DNA of 64,000 nucleotides from Stromatinia cepivora (taxonomy: Eukaryota; Ascomycota; Leotiomycetes; Helotiales; Sclerotiniaceae): assembly GCA_014898415.1 (NCBI GenBank), contig RCTD01000033.1, positions 248,001-312,000 of the forward strand, read 5' to 3'. Positions 22,641 to 32,509 of this stretch are shown here, piece by piece. The notes beneath the pieces were generated by a model. That model ran no database searches. It saw nothing but the letters and a program-made list of their open reading frames with translations, and was not told the DNA's origin. The position numbers were made by a program, and so were the translations under genes. Numbering within the stretch: position 1 is the stretch's first letter; each line of letters starts with the position of its first letter.

Positions 22641-23178
22641 GCTATGTGATTGCCTCACAATTTGCCTTAGCCCGGACTCTTTTGCCATCCTCCTCATCCG
22701 CTTAGACACCTTGGCGACCAGGTTGATATTTACTTTCTCATTTATCTTTTGGTATTTTATTCAAGTCTTTGTATTGACGCATCTATGTACTGTATCTGTA
22801 TCCAGTTAGTAATAGCTCGCGGATAGTATTTGCTCCAGATTTGGAGTTTCGGGGTGGAGTGGATTAGAATTTAAATTGTTCCTTGGGTTCTTCATGTTTT
22901 TGAGCATGGCGGATGAGTAGTTGGGAAAAGATTTTGTCGTTAAAGAGGTTGGTAAGAGAGGTTTGTGGGAGCGAAAGAGGGGAATGAAGGGAAGAGGAAC
23001 GAAATGGAGTTGTTGAGGTGGATCCTTATCTTTGACCCAGTGGTCAAAAAGACGGAGGTTAAAATCTATTTTCTATTAAATTATAATGTTGCCTTTGGCA
23101 AAAAGAATGCTGGTTTATAATACAATGGAATCGTGGGAGGGGGTTTCGACAGCTGAGATTGAGTAGACAAAGTCAGGC
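22641..23178. other. Between the array and the Zn2Cys6 gene
   Basis: No gene seen. The plus-strand frame at 22600-22809 starts inside the last array unit and has no family signature. Confidence 0.45.
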
Positions 23179-24703
23179 TCACATATCCCGTAAAACGGAT
23201 GCTCTTGCCCAGTTTAGAACTTCGATCCATTCCGGACATTTTGCCTCTAGTGCCGTCGACAATGTTTCCACCAAATGTCTTCCAGCACCCTTTGAAAAGC
23301 AATGTAAGGTAGACAAATATAGCGCTACTCCATAATGAAGGAATATTAGGCTTGCAATATTGTCACCGGTTTGTAAAAGAGTCACCATGAACTCGTTGAT
23401 TAAAGTTGGCCATGCTATGATAATACCACGATTCGATTGAAGCATATCCATGGCGCCGAGGAGTAATGTACAGGAATGCTGGTAATCTTCTTTATACTCC
23501 GATGTAAGAGATTCTATGCACGTAGCCATTTCCTTCATCCGCCTTACTGTCGTGCTGTTCGAGGTTAGCAAATAATTTAGTCAAGTAGTGCACCAGACCT
23601 AAATATTAAGGTTAGATAATGGTTATACATACTGGTAAAATTCGTCATTTTTAACTCGATATTCAGCAAAATTGGAGAATTGGCTAAAAAACACACCCAA
23701 GTGTCCAGGGATGGGATTTGTAGAATCCAGGTGTGTGATAAAGTTTTTCGAAACTGTGTCGTTCGGATTTAAGGAATTCGAAAGCTGTTGATCTCTCCAA
23801 ATCTCAAAAGAACCGTTCCATAATCCTCCTGCGCCAATTATTGTTTGATTTAGGCACAGGATAACCCCCCCAAGTAATTTGCGTGTTCCAATCAATTCAG
23901 TCACAGCATCAACTTCTTCACCCCCTAACCTCTTACAAGACAATGACAAACAGTTTGTCACCATGCACATGGAGGACAGAGATAGTGCATCCGAATTAGA
24001 TGATAAAGGATCCTTTAGAGCATCGTTGAGGCCCGTTATTGCTCGATTGTGATACTGTAATGCAGTACGAATCCAAAATTGAGTTTTGTCAGGCTCAACA
24101 GTAGATAAGTGAATAGCGGCGGTGGCTAAAATGGCGTCAAGAAGGAATGGATTTGATAGCGCATATTTAATTGTAACATGAATATAAAATGTTACATCTG
24201 TCGAATTCTGTGCAAGTACAATAGAGGTGGATGTTAAGTATTGATGCATCAACTTCAACTCTAGAGCTCTAGTGTTCTCGTCTTCGAACTCCGAAGTGAT
24301 GGGTGAGGATTGAACAGAGGATACAATAGGTGAATTGCTCGCTGTATTGTCAGATACCTGGGACAGGTAGCTGCATGATGCATTTCGTTTCGAACAACGG
24401 GTACAACTTGGGCGAGCTTCATCGCACTAATTTCCATACATTAATAATGACTAATCAAAATAATATTTTAACTCCTCATATGCTTGATCCAAAAATGACG
24501 ACAAATAAAGCGGGCTTTGAAAGGGCAGGAAGCCCAAGTTAAAAAAACAGACGCCAAACATGGAAATCGGCTGGACTAACCTTCACCCGTCTGTCTTTGC
24601 ATTGAGTACAACCCGTTGAGGACTTGGTATGGGGCCGTCGCTGGCCTGTTCTCGTATTGGTATGCGCGTGGGGGGTGTTGGGGGCATCGCTGGACGATGC
24701 CAT
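23179..24703 (-). CDS. Zn2Cys6 fungal transcription factor
   Basis: Three exons (24703-24581, 24426-23633, 23554-23179) give 430 aa. The binuclear zinc cluster has exact spacing: C32-x2-C35-x6-C42-x6-C49-x2-C52-x6-C59. It is assembled across intron 1 (24427-24580, 154 nt), which falls between the lysine before C42 and C42 itself. The remaining 370 residues are the helical fungal regulatory region, of the short type found in sterol-uptake-control-like regulators (for example PFLLDAILATAAIHLS). Such proteins bind DNA in the nucleus; the target here is unknown. The ATG at 24703 has a good context (ACCATGG); a frame upstream of it has no ATG. Intron 2 (23555-23632) was chosen because the nearer acceptor leads straight to a stop. 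Confidence 0.85.
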
Positions 24704-25239
24704 GGTATACGAAGAATATGAGGGATATAACTGAGAATCGTTCACGTGTAAGGAAACTTTATTATTGTTGGCAGTAATGGGGGCGAGATAGAGCGTACTA
24801 GAGGCTGTGCTTTGACATATGAGGAAAACTGCATGAAAAAGTTGAAATATTCCTTACCAAAAATTGGTGTGAATAATATGATGGAGGAGTTCATTCGATA
24901 CCTAGGTATTGAATCTAGGTATCGAATGGAAGCTTCCTTCTGGTTTTAACAATCATGGAGTTCGAAGGTTCATTCCTGCCTCCGCTGCTTATGTAAAAGT
25001 ATCTCGTCACCGTCTTCCGAAAAGGATACTGCCGGTAGAATTAACCGGTAAGAGAATGATGACATCACGTGGACATCCACTGCCTTGGAAACAAACGATT
25101 AGTCTAAACTTTAAACAACTCTAAACTCAACAAAACATTCTTCTTTTCCCTCTTACTCTCTCCATATTTCTTTTTGAATACGATGCTGGCTTTTGTAAGA
25201 TAACCTTGTCATCTCTTCTTTTACACCTCGAGTTACATC
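24704..25239. other. Divergent intergenic region
   Basis: Separates the Zn2Cys6 gene (minus) and the 2EXR-like gene (plus), so it probably holds both promoters. A short inverted pair, GATACCTAGGTATTGAATC followed by CTAGGTATCGAATG, lies near 24897-24928. The last 100 bases are CT-rich leader. Confidence 0.45.
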
Positions 25240-26196
25240 ATGGAGAACCGTAATCTGGAGAACCGTAATCTGGAATGTCGCGATGAATCCCAAAAGCCTG
25301 CAAGCTTCCTTTCACTACCCCCAGAACTTCGCGATACAATTTATGAGCTTGCTCTCATCGCACCAGTATCCGTTATCGCATGGTCCGACATACCTGGCTT
25401 GGAGCTACCGAAATGGCATGACGATAACAGACTAATCTCCGACTATGATCGTTCCTGGGGCCCCTTTACAGAATCACTGAGTGTTAAACATCTGACTGCA
25501 AATCTGCTTAAATGCCATCCTCTGATTTCTCGAGAAGCTGCCACAATATACTATGGTAGAAATACATTCCTCTTCACTGGAAACTTTACCTGGACTACTG
25601 TGATGAACTGGCTTGACGAGATTGGTCCTTTGAATTGCTCTCATTTGACGGAATTGGACCTGTGCCTAAAGCAGCCTCAATTTGTCTGGCAACTTCCAAA
25701 TGGAGCTCGTACCATGATTGATGCGAGGGTGGGAGAATGGGCTCGGAAAGAAAACGCAATAGAAGAAGTCTACCCCCGAAATCGATTCTTATACCTTGAA
25801 CAGGATAGGGTATCTGAGGATACTGATGCTGAGCCGGATAATGGTATTGAAGGATTTGTGCAGAATATCAATCCGGATATCGAAAACGTTTTTAAACTTC
25901 TCGGCGAGAGTGGTGAAGGCCCGAAGATTGTTATCAACATTTTCACTGCGTATAACCACGGGATCGGCTGGCCGCGTCTGGATAAATGGTATTTTGAAGA
26001 AAATCCTTATGGTCATTGGCTACAGATGGATGTTCCCAATGTAATTGAAAAATGTCGAGACCTCTATTCCTCTGAATCAGCCAATGGAAAGGCAATAGAG
26101 GTTCTATGGAATGGTGCGATGGGGGCTGAATTTCTTCGGCAAGAAAGAAAAGAACTGGAAAGTGTCGGGGTGTGTGTATTTTGGACACAACCATGA
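25240..26196 (+). CDS. 2EXR/F-box-like hypothetical protein
   Basis: A 318-aa single-exon frame. It has the motif SFLSLPPELRDTIYELAL (residues about 22-39), typical of the very large fungal group annotated as 2EXR or F-box-like proteins, usually of unknown function. The later region TANLLKCHPLISREAATIYYG-like (about residues 85-107) is also standard for the group. The start has an in-frame 15-nt direct duplication encoding ENRNL twice (25243-25272), which may be variable. The stop overlaps an ATG (ATGA at 26193-26196) that opens the broken frame described next. The original protein may therefore have been longer. Confidence 0.75.
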   Translation: MENRNLENRNLECRDESQKPASFLSLPPELRDTIYELALIAPVSVIAWSDIPGLELPKWHDDNRLISDYDRSWGPFTESLSVKHLTANLLKCHPLISREAATIYYGRNTFLFTGNFTWTTVMNWLDEIGPLNCSHLTELDLCLKQPQFVWQLPNGARTMIDARVGEWARKENAIEEVYPRNRFLYLEQDRVSEDTDAEPDNGIEGFVQNINPDIENVFKLLGESGEGPKIVINIFTAYNHGIGWPRLDKWYFEENPYGHWLQMDVPNVIEKCRDLYSSESANGKAIEVLWNGAMGAEFLRQERKELESVGVCVFWTQP

Positions 26197-26651
26197 AGGG
26201 ATACATAACGGCTTATCCCGAACCACAGTTGACCGTTAAACTGAAGCGAAACCATATAGATGGCTGGATTAGAGTGAATGAAACCATTCCGTACCACCAC
26301 AATTGGTCTGTGGACTGGCCACCGAGATGGCCATGGCAGTAATATGTAACATCGATATCCGTAGTGAGATTTCAACTCGAAACGAAACTTCCCAGCTCCA
26401 TCGATTTACAACTACGCCTGGATTTTAAACCATTCGATCATCAAGAACTTCCATCTATTCTGAATGTTAAGCTAGAAAAAGAAGAAGTCAGAAAATATTT
26501 GGCGAAAGAGCTCAGAGTTTCGATTAGGCATAAGTAGTACACTAAGATTGTTCCGGGTTACGAGCGTGCAAGAGATTTGTCAATGGCGATGTATTTTCTG
26601 CCGAGGATTCGGGTTTCCTGGAAGCTCACAAATTCCTGCATGTCAACCTAG
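26193..26651 (+). pseudogene. Nonsense-interrupted frame after the 2EXR-like gene
   Basis: In one frame, starting at an ATG that overlaps the previous stop, about 150 codons read as ordinary protein (for example PEPQLTVKLKRN, SSIDLQLRLDFKPFDHQEL, YERARDLSMAMYFLPRIRVSW). They are broken only by TAA at 26340-26342 and TAG at 26535-26537 before the final TAG at 26649-26651. Both internal stops could come from CAA/CAG by one C-to-T change. I do not know the family. It may be the lost C-terminal part of the upstream protein (one frameshift away) or a separate dead gene. Confidence 0.45.
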
Positions 26652-27176
26652 ATAGATATCGAGATTGCCATTTCTCACATTCATATTTCACATTATCACT
26701 CATTAAATAGATTAAATAATATATATTTCCCTAGCTATACCATCTAGTTTATGCCATTTGCTAATCTGGATGGACAACTAATCATTCTATTAATCAATTC
26801 ATCAATTCATTAAGCTGATTAATGGATGGGACAGTGTGATGAATCGAGTGGACCAAATGGTTAAATTATTAAAATAATTAAACATAAAAACACAAAATTC
26901 CTTCAGATAGTGCTCAACGCCGTGTACAAATGGAATAAAGATCAGAGAAAGACATTGCCCAATACCTCAAAGTATCTCCGTCGCCTCCCAGCACCTTCAA
27001 CGCCTCCGAACGACATCAACACCTCCAAACGCCTACTACAAATAAAACGAAAATCAAAGAAAGACAGATTCTCAAACTCCCCTAAACGACCCCAAACACT
27101 TCCTACCTCACCAACGCCTGCACCACCTCCAACGCCTGCACCACCAATCCACATCCCAGCGCATCAATCCTCTTAT
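26652..27176. other. Intergenic, 3' side of flotillin
   Basis: Partly AT-rich (26690-26900) with no accepted gene. The plus-strand frame at 26910-27503 is low complexity and antisense to the flotillin 3' end, and the overlapping minus frame 26942-27154 is glycine-rich noise. Confidence 0.45.
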
Positions 27177-29290
27177 CTAATGACCATTAATACCATTACT
27201 CTTCCCATTAACCTTCGCAACCTGCGCCGCATTCTCCTGTTCCTCGCCAGGAACCGGTCCCAAACGTCCATACTGCCACTCCGGCAATGTCATACCCGTC
27301 TGATCATGAATAGTCGACATGAGCGGTGGAAGCATCTGATACAGATTCCTAATACTATCCATGCCACCCATAGCAACACCCTGACCCTGACCCTCAGCCG
27401 AGCCAGAAGTAGCAGTTCCAGCACCACCAGCCTGAGCACCGGTATTCCAAATCGTCATCTTGGGATTCAAACCACGAACTGCGTCGGCGTTGGCCTTGGC
27501 TAGTTCTTGGTACGTACCTCGCTCAATCATGAGGTATTGCATCAGTCCCTGTGGACCGCCCATCGCTTTACTCATATCGGCGTATGCGACGGCCATGGCG
27601 CTCATACCCGCTGCTTCCTTTTGTTGTCTTAGGAGAGCTGCTTCGGCGGCTCTAGACTCGGCGATAAATTGTGCCTCGGCTTCGATTTTAATTCTGTAAG
27701 CCTTGGCTTCAGCGGCTTTTTGCTCGCTGTAGAATTCAAATTCTGCCCGAGTCTTCTCCTTATACGCCCTCGCATCAGCTGCCTTCTGCTCACTGTAGAC
27801 TTTCGCATCGGCGGCCTTTTGCTCACTATTGGCCTTTGCAATCGCAGTTTGCTTCTCACTATAAACCTTGGCATCAGCAGCCTTTTGTTCACTATTGGCC
27901 CTTGCATCGGCCAACTTCTGCTGAGTATAGAACTCGGCATTTGAGCGAGCCTGTTCCTCATAATTCTTAGCATCAGCAGCTTGCTGCTTAGCTTCACGGA
28001 GAATCGTAGCCTTAACGACATCGGAGGCACGAAGACGCTCAAGTTCCGTTTGGGCGCGCTTAACTTCGACATCTCTGCGCAGTTCTTCGTCACGGACTTC
28101 GGTGGCACGTGTAGCCTCTTTAAAGGTTCAATATTGTTAGTTTACAGCTTCATAACCCAGTTTCGCATCTCCCGAAGAATCTCAATCTCTTTTTCTTTCT
28201 GGATTATCTCAGTGTCAAGATTTTGAAGAACTACTTTCTTGGCTTTTTCAGAGAAATCTTCAGGTAAGATTCGAGCATTAGGATTTACAAACCTCAGATT
28301 CTGGAGGGTCTTGGAGACTTCTTGGGACACGAAATTAGGAAAGTTCCGGGATCCTCCACATAATGAAAGTTGATTGATTACTTACCGATTTGAGCAACGT
28401 TAACATCACGGTTGTAAGTGGTTTTGCGTGTTGCAAGTGTAGCTTCGGCTCGGGCCTTCTCACTATCACGTTCCGTCTTTTGAACAGCTGTCTCGGCTTG
28501 AACTTTGGCGAGTTCTCGGTCTTGCTCTGCTTTACGTTGTGCCTCTCCGACAGTACCCAAGCGTTGAGCTTCTGCTACATCAATACGTGCTTGATTAATA
28601 GCACCCTCGTGGGCTTTCTTGCTAAGAGATGCAAAGTAGTTTGAGCCTGGTGCATCTTTGAGTTCCTTGACGTTGGCATTATAAATTCTGAGACCGAATT
28701 GTCCCAACTCGGATTGAATGTTCTTGAAGATGTCCTTTTTGAATGATTCCCTCTCTGTGAAGATCTTCTCCATTGACATTGAGCTGACGAGAACACGGGT
28801 TTCACCCTCGATAATACCAACGACAATCTTTCTGAGATGGTCGCCAGCATTACCATTATTCTTTGTCTCTCCCTCAGCCAACAGCATCGAGAACTTCATA
28901 AGCGCATCGTTGGCATCTTCTGCGGCGGTTTCGCGGTTACGGTCGGCGGTACGGGCATTGTCACCTCTGCGGTTGACATCAGGGCCGATGGTAAATACAA
29001 CAGGAATGTTCAACTGGAGTTTCTCTTTTGTCATAGCCTGAAGGGATAACTCATAGTCGCGAGGTTGAATGCTAAACCGTTGAACCTAAAACTTATCAGT
29101 AGTGCGATATGGAAGAAGGGGTAAGAATTCACCTTTTGGAAGGGCCAAATGAAAGCACTCTTGCAGATTTTGACAGTTGCGATCCTCGCGCCAGTAATGG
29201 CGAGGTACTGATGAGAGTTAGTGACGTGGTCTCCAAGTGTGCTAAAGAATAGTTTCAAACCTCGTTGGGGGAAGCGATCTGATAATACAT
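27177..29290 (-). CDS. floA: Flotillin (SPFH/reggie family)
   Basis: Four exons (29290-29261, 29207-29133, 29085-28386, 28117-27177) join to 581 aa. The N-terminus MYYQIASPNEYLAITG and the stretch RFSIQPRDYELSLQAMTKEK are the conserved start of fungal flotillins. The SPFH domain covers about residues 10-200. A long Ala/Glu/Lys coiled coil follows (EAEAEA-type), here expanded by near-repeats of SEQKAADAKVY. The end is a Gly/Ala-rich flotillin tail. Known role: flotillins are acylated proteins on the cytoplasmic side of the plasma membrane that mark ordered domains. In Aspergillus, FloA affects sterol-rich domains and hyphal growth. Intron 3 (28118-28385, 268 nt) is long compared with introns 1 and 2 (53 and 47 nt) and contains an open frame. 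Confidence 0.92.
28118..28385 (-). other. Flotillin intron 3 carrying an open frame
   Basis: This 268-nt intron joins the exon ending NVAQI to the exon starting ATRATEVRDEELRR, with the split codon giving Glu. It is stop-free for 79 codons in one minus-strand frame (28381-28145). That frame reads as plausible protein, including ILPEDFSEKAKKVVLQNL and IIQKEKEIEILREM. The frame has no ATG at its start and is not in frame with the exons. It could be a captured gene piece or chance. Confidence 0.55.
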
Positions 29291-30921
29291 GATGATGTTT
29301 GTGGGAATGGTTCTCTGAAGAATTCAAATAGGAACCTGGGGATATGGGAAGACTTTATGGAAGTTTGAAGGGGGTAAAAGGTGTTATTCTATGATGCGTT
29401 AATCATACAGTAAATGTACCCATCTCTGTGAATATATTACCAAATAACCACTTATTCCTAATTTATCAAGAGCTGTGAATGCTAAATAGAATCCGGGGAT
29501 TTCTAGTACTTCTAGAATGCTTCCAGAAGATCCCTAAGATTGCCAAAAAGTCCAACCACTGAAGTATAATAGGTCACCTGATTTAGATAGGCTTCCTTAG
29601 GAAGAGATAGAGTTCAAACGGCGAGAACACTAGTATTTTGGCGTGAGAAATGTGGAAACCCGCAATTGATGATGATGATGACGATGATGGTGTAATAGTA
29701 TAGAAGTACCGATAAAAAATAAATTGAGCAAAGGAATGAATTTATATATCTCAAATGTCCTGATGAGGCTGAAAGTACTGTGTCACTGAAAACCCCATGT
29801 TTGAGGCAAATGGCTTGGTACAGGGCGAACGCGGCATAGAATACATCACGTATGGAGGAGAAATCCAATGTCAGAGTCTTGACATAAAGAGGGGAAAGCC
29901 TGGTCCAAGCCAATGGCGTTGAGGGCGCAATTCATCGATCCAATGATAATATTGTTGCACTGCCGCCATTCCGACCGTTGAGACTCAATAGAGCAAGAAA
30001 TGGGCTGTTTCACTCCGATCGTAAACTTGATTATTCCTTGGAAGTGTGAACATGCCACCAAACCATCGTTTATCGATATACATCAATTCCTATTGCTTTG
30101 AGAATGCTATCCTACTAGTTTGAGTGTTTGAACAGAGAAATGATGTTGGGCCGAAAATCGGCAAACGGCGAAGATACGGCCGGCTCATTCGATACGATAA
30201 TGATGTGATGTTCACACTTGGCAAGGCTGGCTAGGGTGCCCAGCATTTTTCAGCCCCTAGACAAGCCCCTAAATCTGATCATCTCCACCCCGGATCTTCT
30301 AGCGAGCTTCTAGAAAGTCTCACCTGACAATCACAGCTCCACACAGCCCTCGTCATATCTCACCTATGGACTCATACCAAAATGTTTTTGATCTTTTTGA
30401 TTAAGGTGGACGAGGCAGATAACGTTAAATGTCGATCTAATTACCCCATGTTTGAGAGCCTCATTATTGTGCATATTAGGCAGCCAAATAACGCATGTTT
30501 GATGTTACACAGCCTAGTGAATTATCCGACTATCGTGATCTAGCTGTGAGACTCCAAGGTCCTCTGATTTTTGAATGCCCCAAAATCATTTGAATCATAT
30601 CGGTACCATGGGTATTACATAGACCATCACAGAACTCACGTCATCGAGTAATAGACTTTCTCCTGTGATTCCGGTCTCGTGACTATTGGACTAGTAGTAG
30701 CGTTACTGTATAGTCTATTGCATCAAAACTGACGGCGTCTAAGACTACGGTGCTTCAATCAGAGTTTGCGATAATCGGATTCTTAAGTTCTTTGCACAAA
30801 TTCTCGGCCAAGGAAAAGCAGATACTTGCTTGCTCCTCACTCAAACCTCCGTCACCTCGATCAAATCTTTGTCACCTCGATCACTCCCTAAAACTTCACA
30901 TTTTTGCGATCACTCCTCACC
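29291..30921. other. Large divergent intergenic region
   Basis: Separates flotillin (minus) and the hypothetical gene at 30922 (plus). No gene accepted. It has a (GAT)n run near 29667-29690 and HSE-like sites near 29510 and 30307. The minus-strand frames 29614-29913 and 29846-30061 overlap in different frames and lack family features. Confidence 0.45.
29510..29528. promoter_or_regulatory. HSE-like pair upstream of flotillin
   Basis: TTCTAGAA, three bases, then TTCCAGAA, about 220 bp upstream of the flotillin start. A further TTCTAG lies just left at 29501. This resembles heat-shock-factor sites (TTCnnGAA), although the 3-nt gap between the two palindromes is not ideal. No functional evidence. 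Confidence 0.25.
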
Positions 30922-31701
30922 ATGGATTCCAAACTTCCAACATATGAGAATGACAATGGACCAGCTCCTCCCTCATATCTCGACTCCTTATCATCACCAT
31001 CTCCTGAAGCATCTAAGGTATCAGAACCCTCAACATCCAAATCCACATCCTACGGTTCCCAAATTCAATCCCAACTCGACCATCTCAGCACACAATTCAG
31101 CTCGCTTCAAACACAAAAGACTCTCCTCGCGCATGCCCAAGAAGAGAAGATCCTCTCTCTTCTGACCACCCAAATCCAAATCTACCTATCCGAGTTCGCA
31201 AACACTGGTTTAAGAAAAGGCACGTTGATTTTAATACCAGCGCAATGTCTTCAGAACGAAAAGGCACAACCACTTGAATTTGATGGGGAGGATAAAAGTG
31301 CATATGACGTATTTGTGGAGGTGGGAGATAAAGAGGGTCTTAATGGTGGGGGGTGGTTTTGGGAAGATGAGGAAATGGCGGAACGATTGGCGGCGGCGTT
31401 GAAACCGCGCCCGGAATTGCCTTCCAGGGAACCCGTTACGCAAAAGGATCCCAATGCCGTAGGAGCCAGTCAAGGAGTAAACAGGTTTTGGAAAAAGAAA
31501 TCGAGCCCGAAGAACGTAGAAAAGCCTGTGTTGGTCGAGAATATGAAGGTTAGCTCAGCCGTTACGGAGTCAAGGGACAAGGTACACATGGAAGTGAAGG
31601 CGGATGAAGTTGTGTTTGAATATGAGAATAGTTTCGGTCTTTTGGAGACTCAACGAGGATATGGTGTTATACTTGTTTTCGAGATTCTTACAACAAATTA
31701 A
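30922..31701 (+). CDS. Hypothetical protein, PPxY start, 259 aa
   Basis: A single-exon frame from an ATG in good context (ACCATGG). Residues 1-50 are Pro/Ser-rich and contain PAPPSYLDSL, a PPxY-type motif that WW domains of Rsp5-type ligases or adaptors could bind. Residues about 50-100 form a helix (QIQSQLDHLSTQFSSLQTQK...). A compact region then contains LRKGTLILIPA, VFVEVGD and a Trp-rich acidic stretch (GGWFWEDEE). The C-terminus is predicted strand-rich (EVVFEYENSFGLLETQRGYGVIL). It resembles a conserved family of fungal proteins of unknown function. I cannot name it. No membrane segment or signal peptide. Confidence 0.72.
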   Translation: MDSKLPTYENDNGPAPPSYLDSLSSPSPEASKVSEPSTSKSTSYGSQIQSQLDHLSTQFSSLQTQKTLLAHAQEEKILSLLTTQIQIYLSEFANTGLRKGTLILIPAQCLQNEKAQPLEFDGEDKSAYDVFVEVGDKEGLNGGGWFWEDEEMAERLAAALKPRPELPSREPVTQKDPNAVGASQGVNRFWKKKSSPKNVEKPVLVENMKVSSAVTESRDKVHMEVKADEVVFEYENSFGLLETQRGYGVILVFEILTTN

Positions 31702-32103
31702 TCAGTAGTCATAATTCAAAGCACATTATGGTAATTAAGAGCTGTTCTTTGAGAACAGCTTGAATCTCCCCCTGAATCTCTTCTTTTTTTACTATGCAAC
31801 ATCCCAGATGAAACATAGTCTCCTGCCCTGCTAGGTCTTGCGCCATATATCTGCAATGCTTACCATTATTACCATGCTCATTGTTCTCGTTTTTGCCTGA
31901 GCATAACCTTGATAAGACACCTTAGAGTACAATCATTTGCATTGAATCCCTATGAATATTGAAAAAGTATATCTTCAATAGAACTCCGTAGATGAGACAG
32001 AATGCCAGTTGTAATGGCGTGCTGGGGGGGTGGGTAGTCTTGCATTGAGTGGAAAAGGAATAGTATTGTAAAGCTAACTATTAAGGAAACTATTTTTATG
32101 CCT
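31702..32103. other. Spacer before the transposon block
   Basis: About 400 bp of normal composition with no gene. It contains GAGCTGTTCTTTGAGAACAGC, an inverted repeat near 31739-31759 that may form a hairpin in the 3'-UTR of the upstream gene. It ends at the TA target site (32104-32105) of the large nested element. Confidence 0.45.
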
Positions 32104-32105
32104 TA

Positions 32106-32147
32106 ACCGATTTCCCTACATCATACACGACCCCATATTTTGCACGC
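32106..32147 (+). repeat. Left terminal inverted repeat of the pogo/Fot1 element
   Basis: 42 bp starting ACCGATTTCCCTACATC and ending TTTTGCACGC. It matches the reverse complement of 46516-46557 at 38 of 42 positions, and all differences are A/G or C/T. Confidence 0.88.
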
Positions 32148-32345
32148 ATTTTTAATTTTATAAAATATCAACCATTATAGATGGATATAGCGATGATATA
32201 CTTTCAGAGATCTATATAAAGTTTATATTAATTCAAATTAAAAAGGAAGAGTATCCTAAATATATTCAAATAACAAATTTCTTTAAAATCAATTATTCAA
32301 TACTTTTTTGGCGTTATAAAGACAAAACCATCTTTTATAGTATTG

Positions 32346-32509
32346 TGTTAACTTTTGGTGCAGGAAGTAGTAGTATTGTTGACTATAGATTGAACTAAGG
32401 ATCTATAATTCTAATAGAAATAGAATTAAGGTTATCCCCAAATATGATTTGTATACCATTGTAATCTCATAATCTCAATTCTAATCTTATGATAATCTCA
32501 TTTTCAATA
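32346..32509 (-). repeat. 3' LTR of copia 1
   Basis: On the plus strand it begins TGTTAACTTTTGG and ends TTTTCAATA. Its partner at 37645-37810 begins TATTAACTTTTGG and ends TTTCCAACA. Each copy has lost a different end base by transition, so the TG...CA ends are only seen by combining them. Confidence 0.85.

Noticed and set aside
26910..27503. 197-codon plus-strand frame rich in Pro, Thr and Arg
   Set aside because: No ATG start, low complexity, and antisense to the well-supported flotillin 3' end.
29614..30061. Two overlapping minus-strand frames upstream of flotillin
   Set aside because: Different frames, no family features, no splice pattern joining them.
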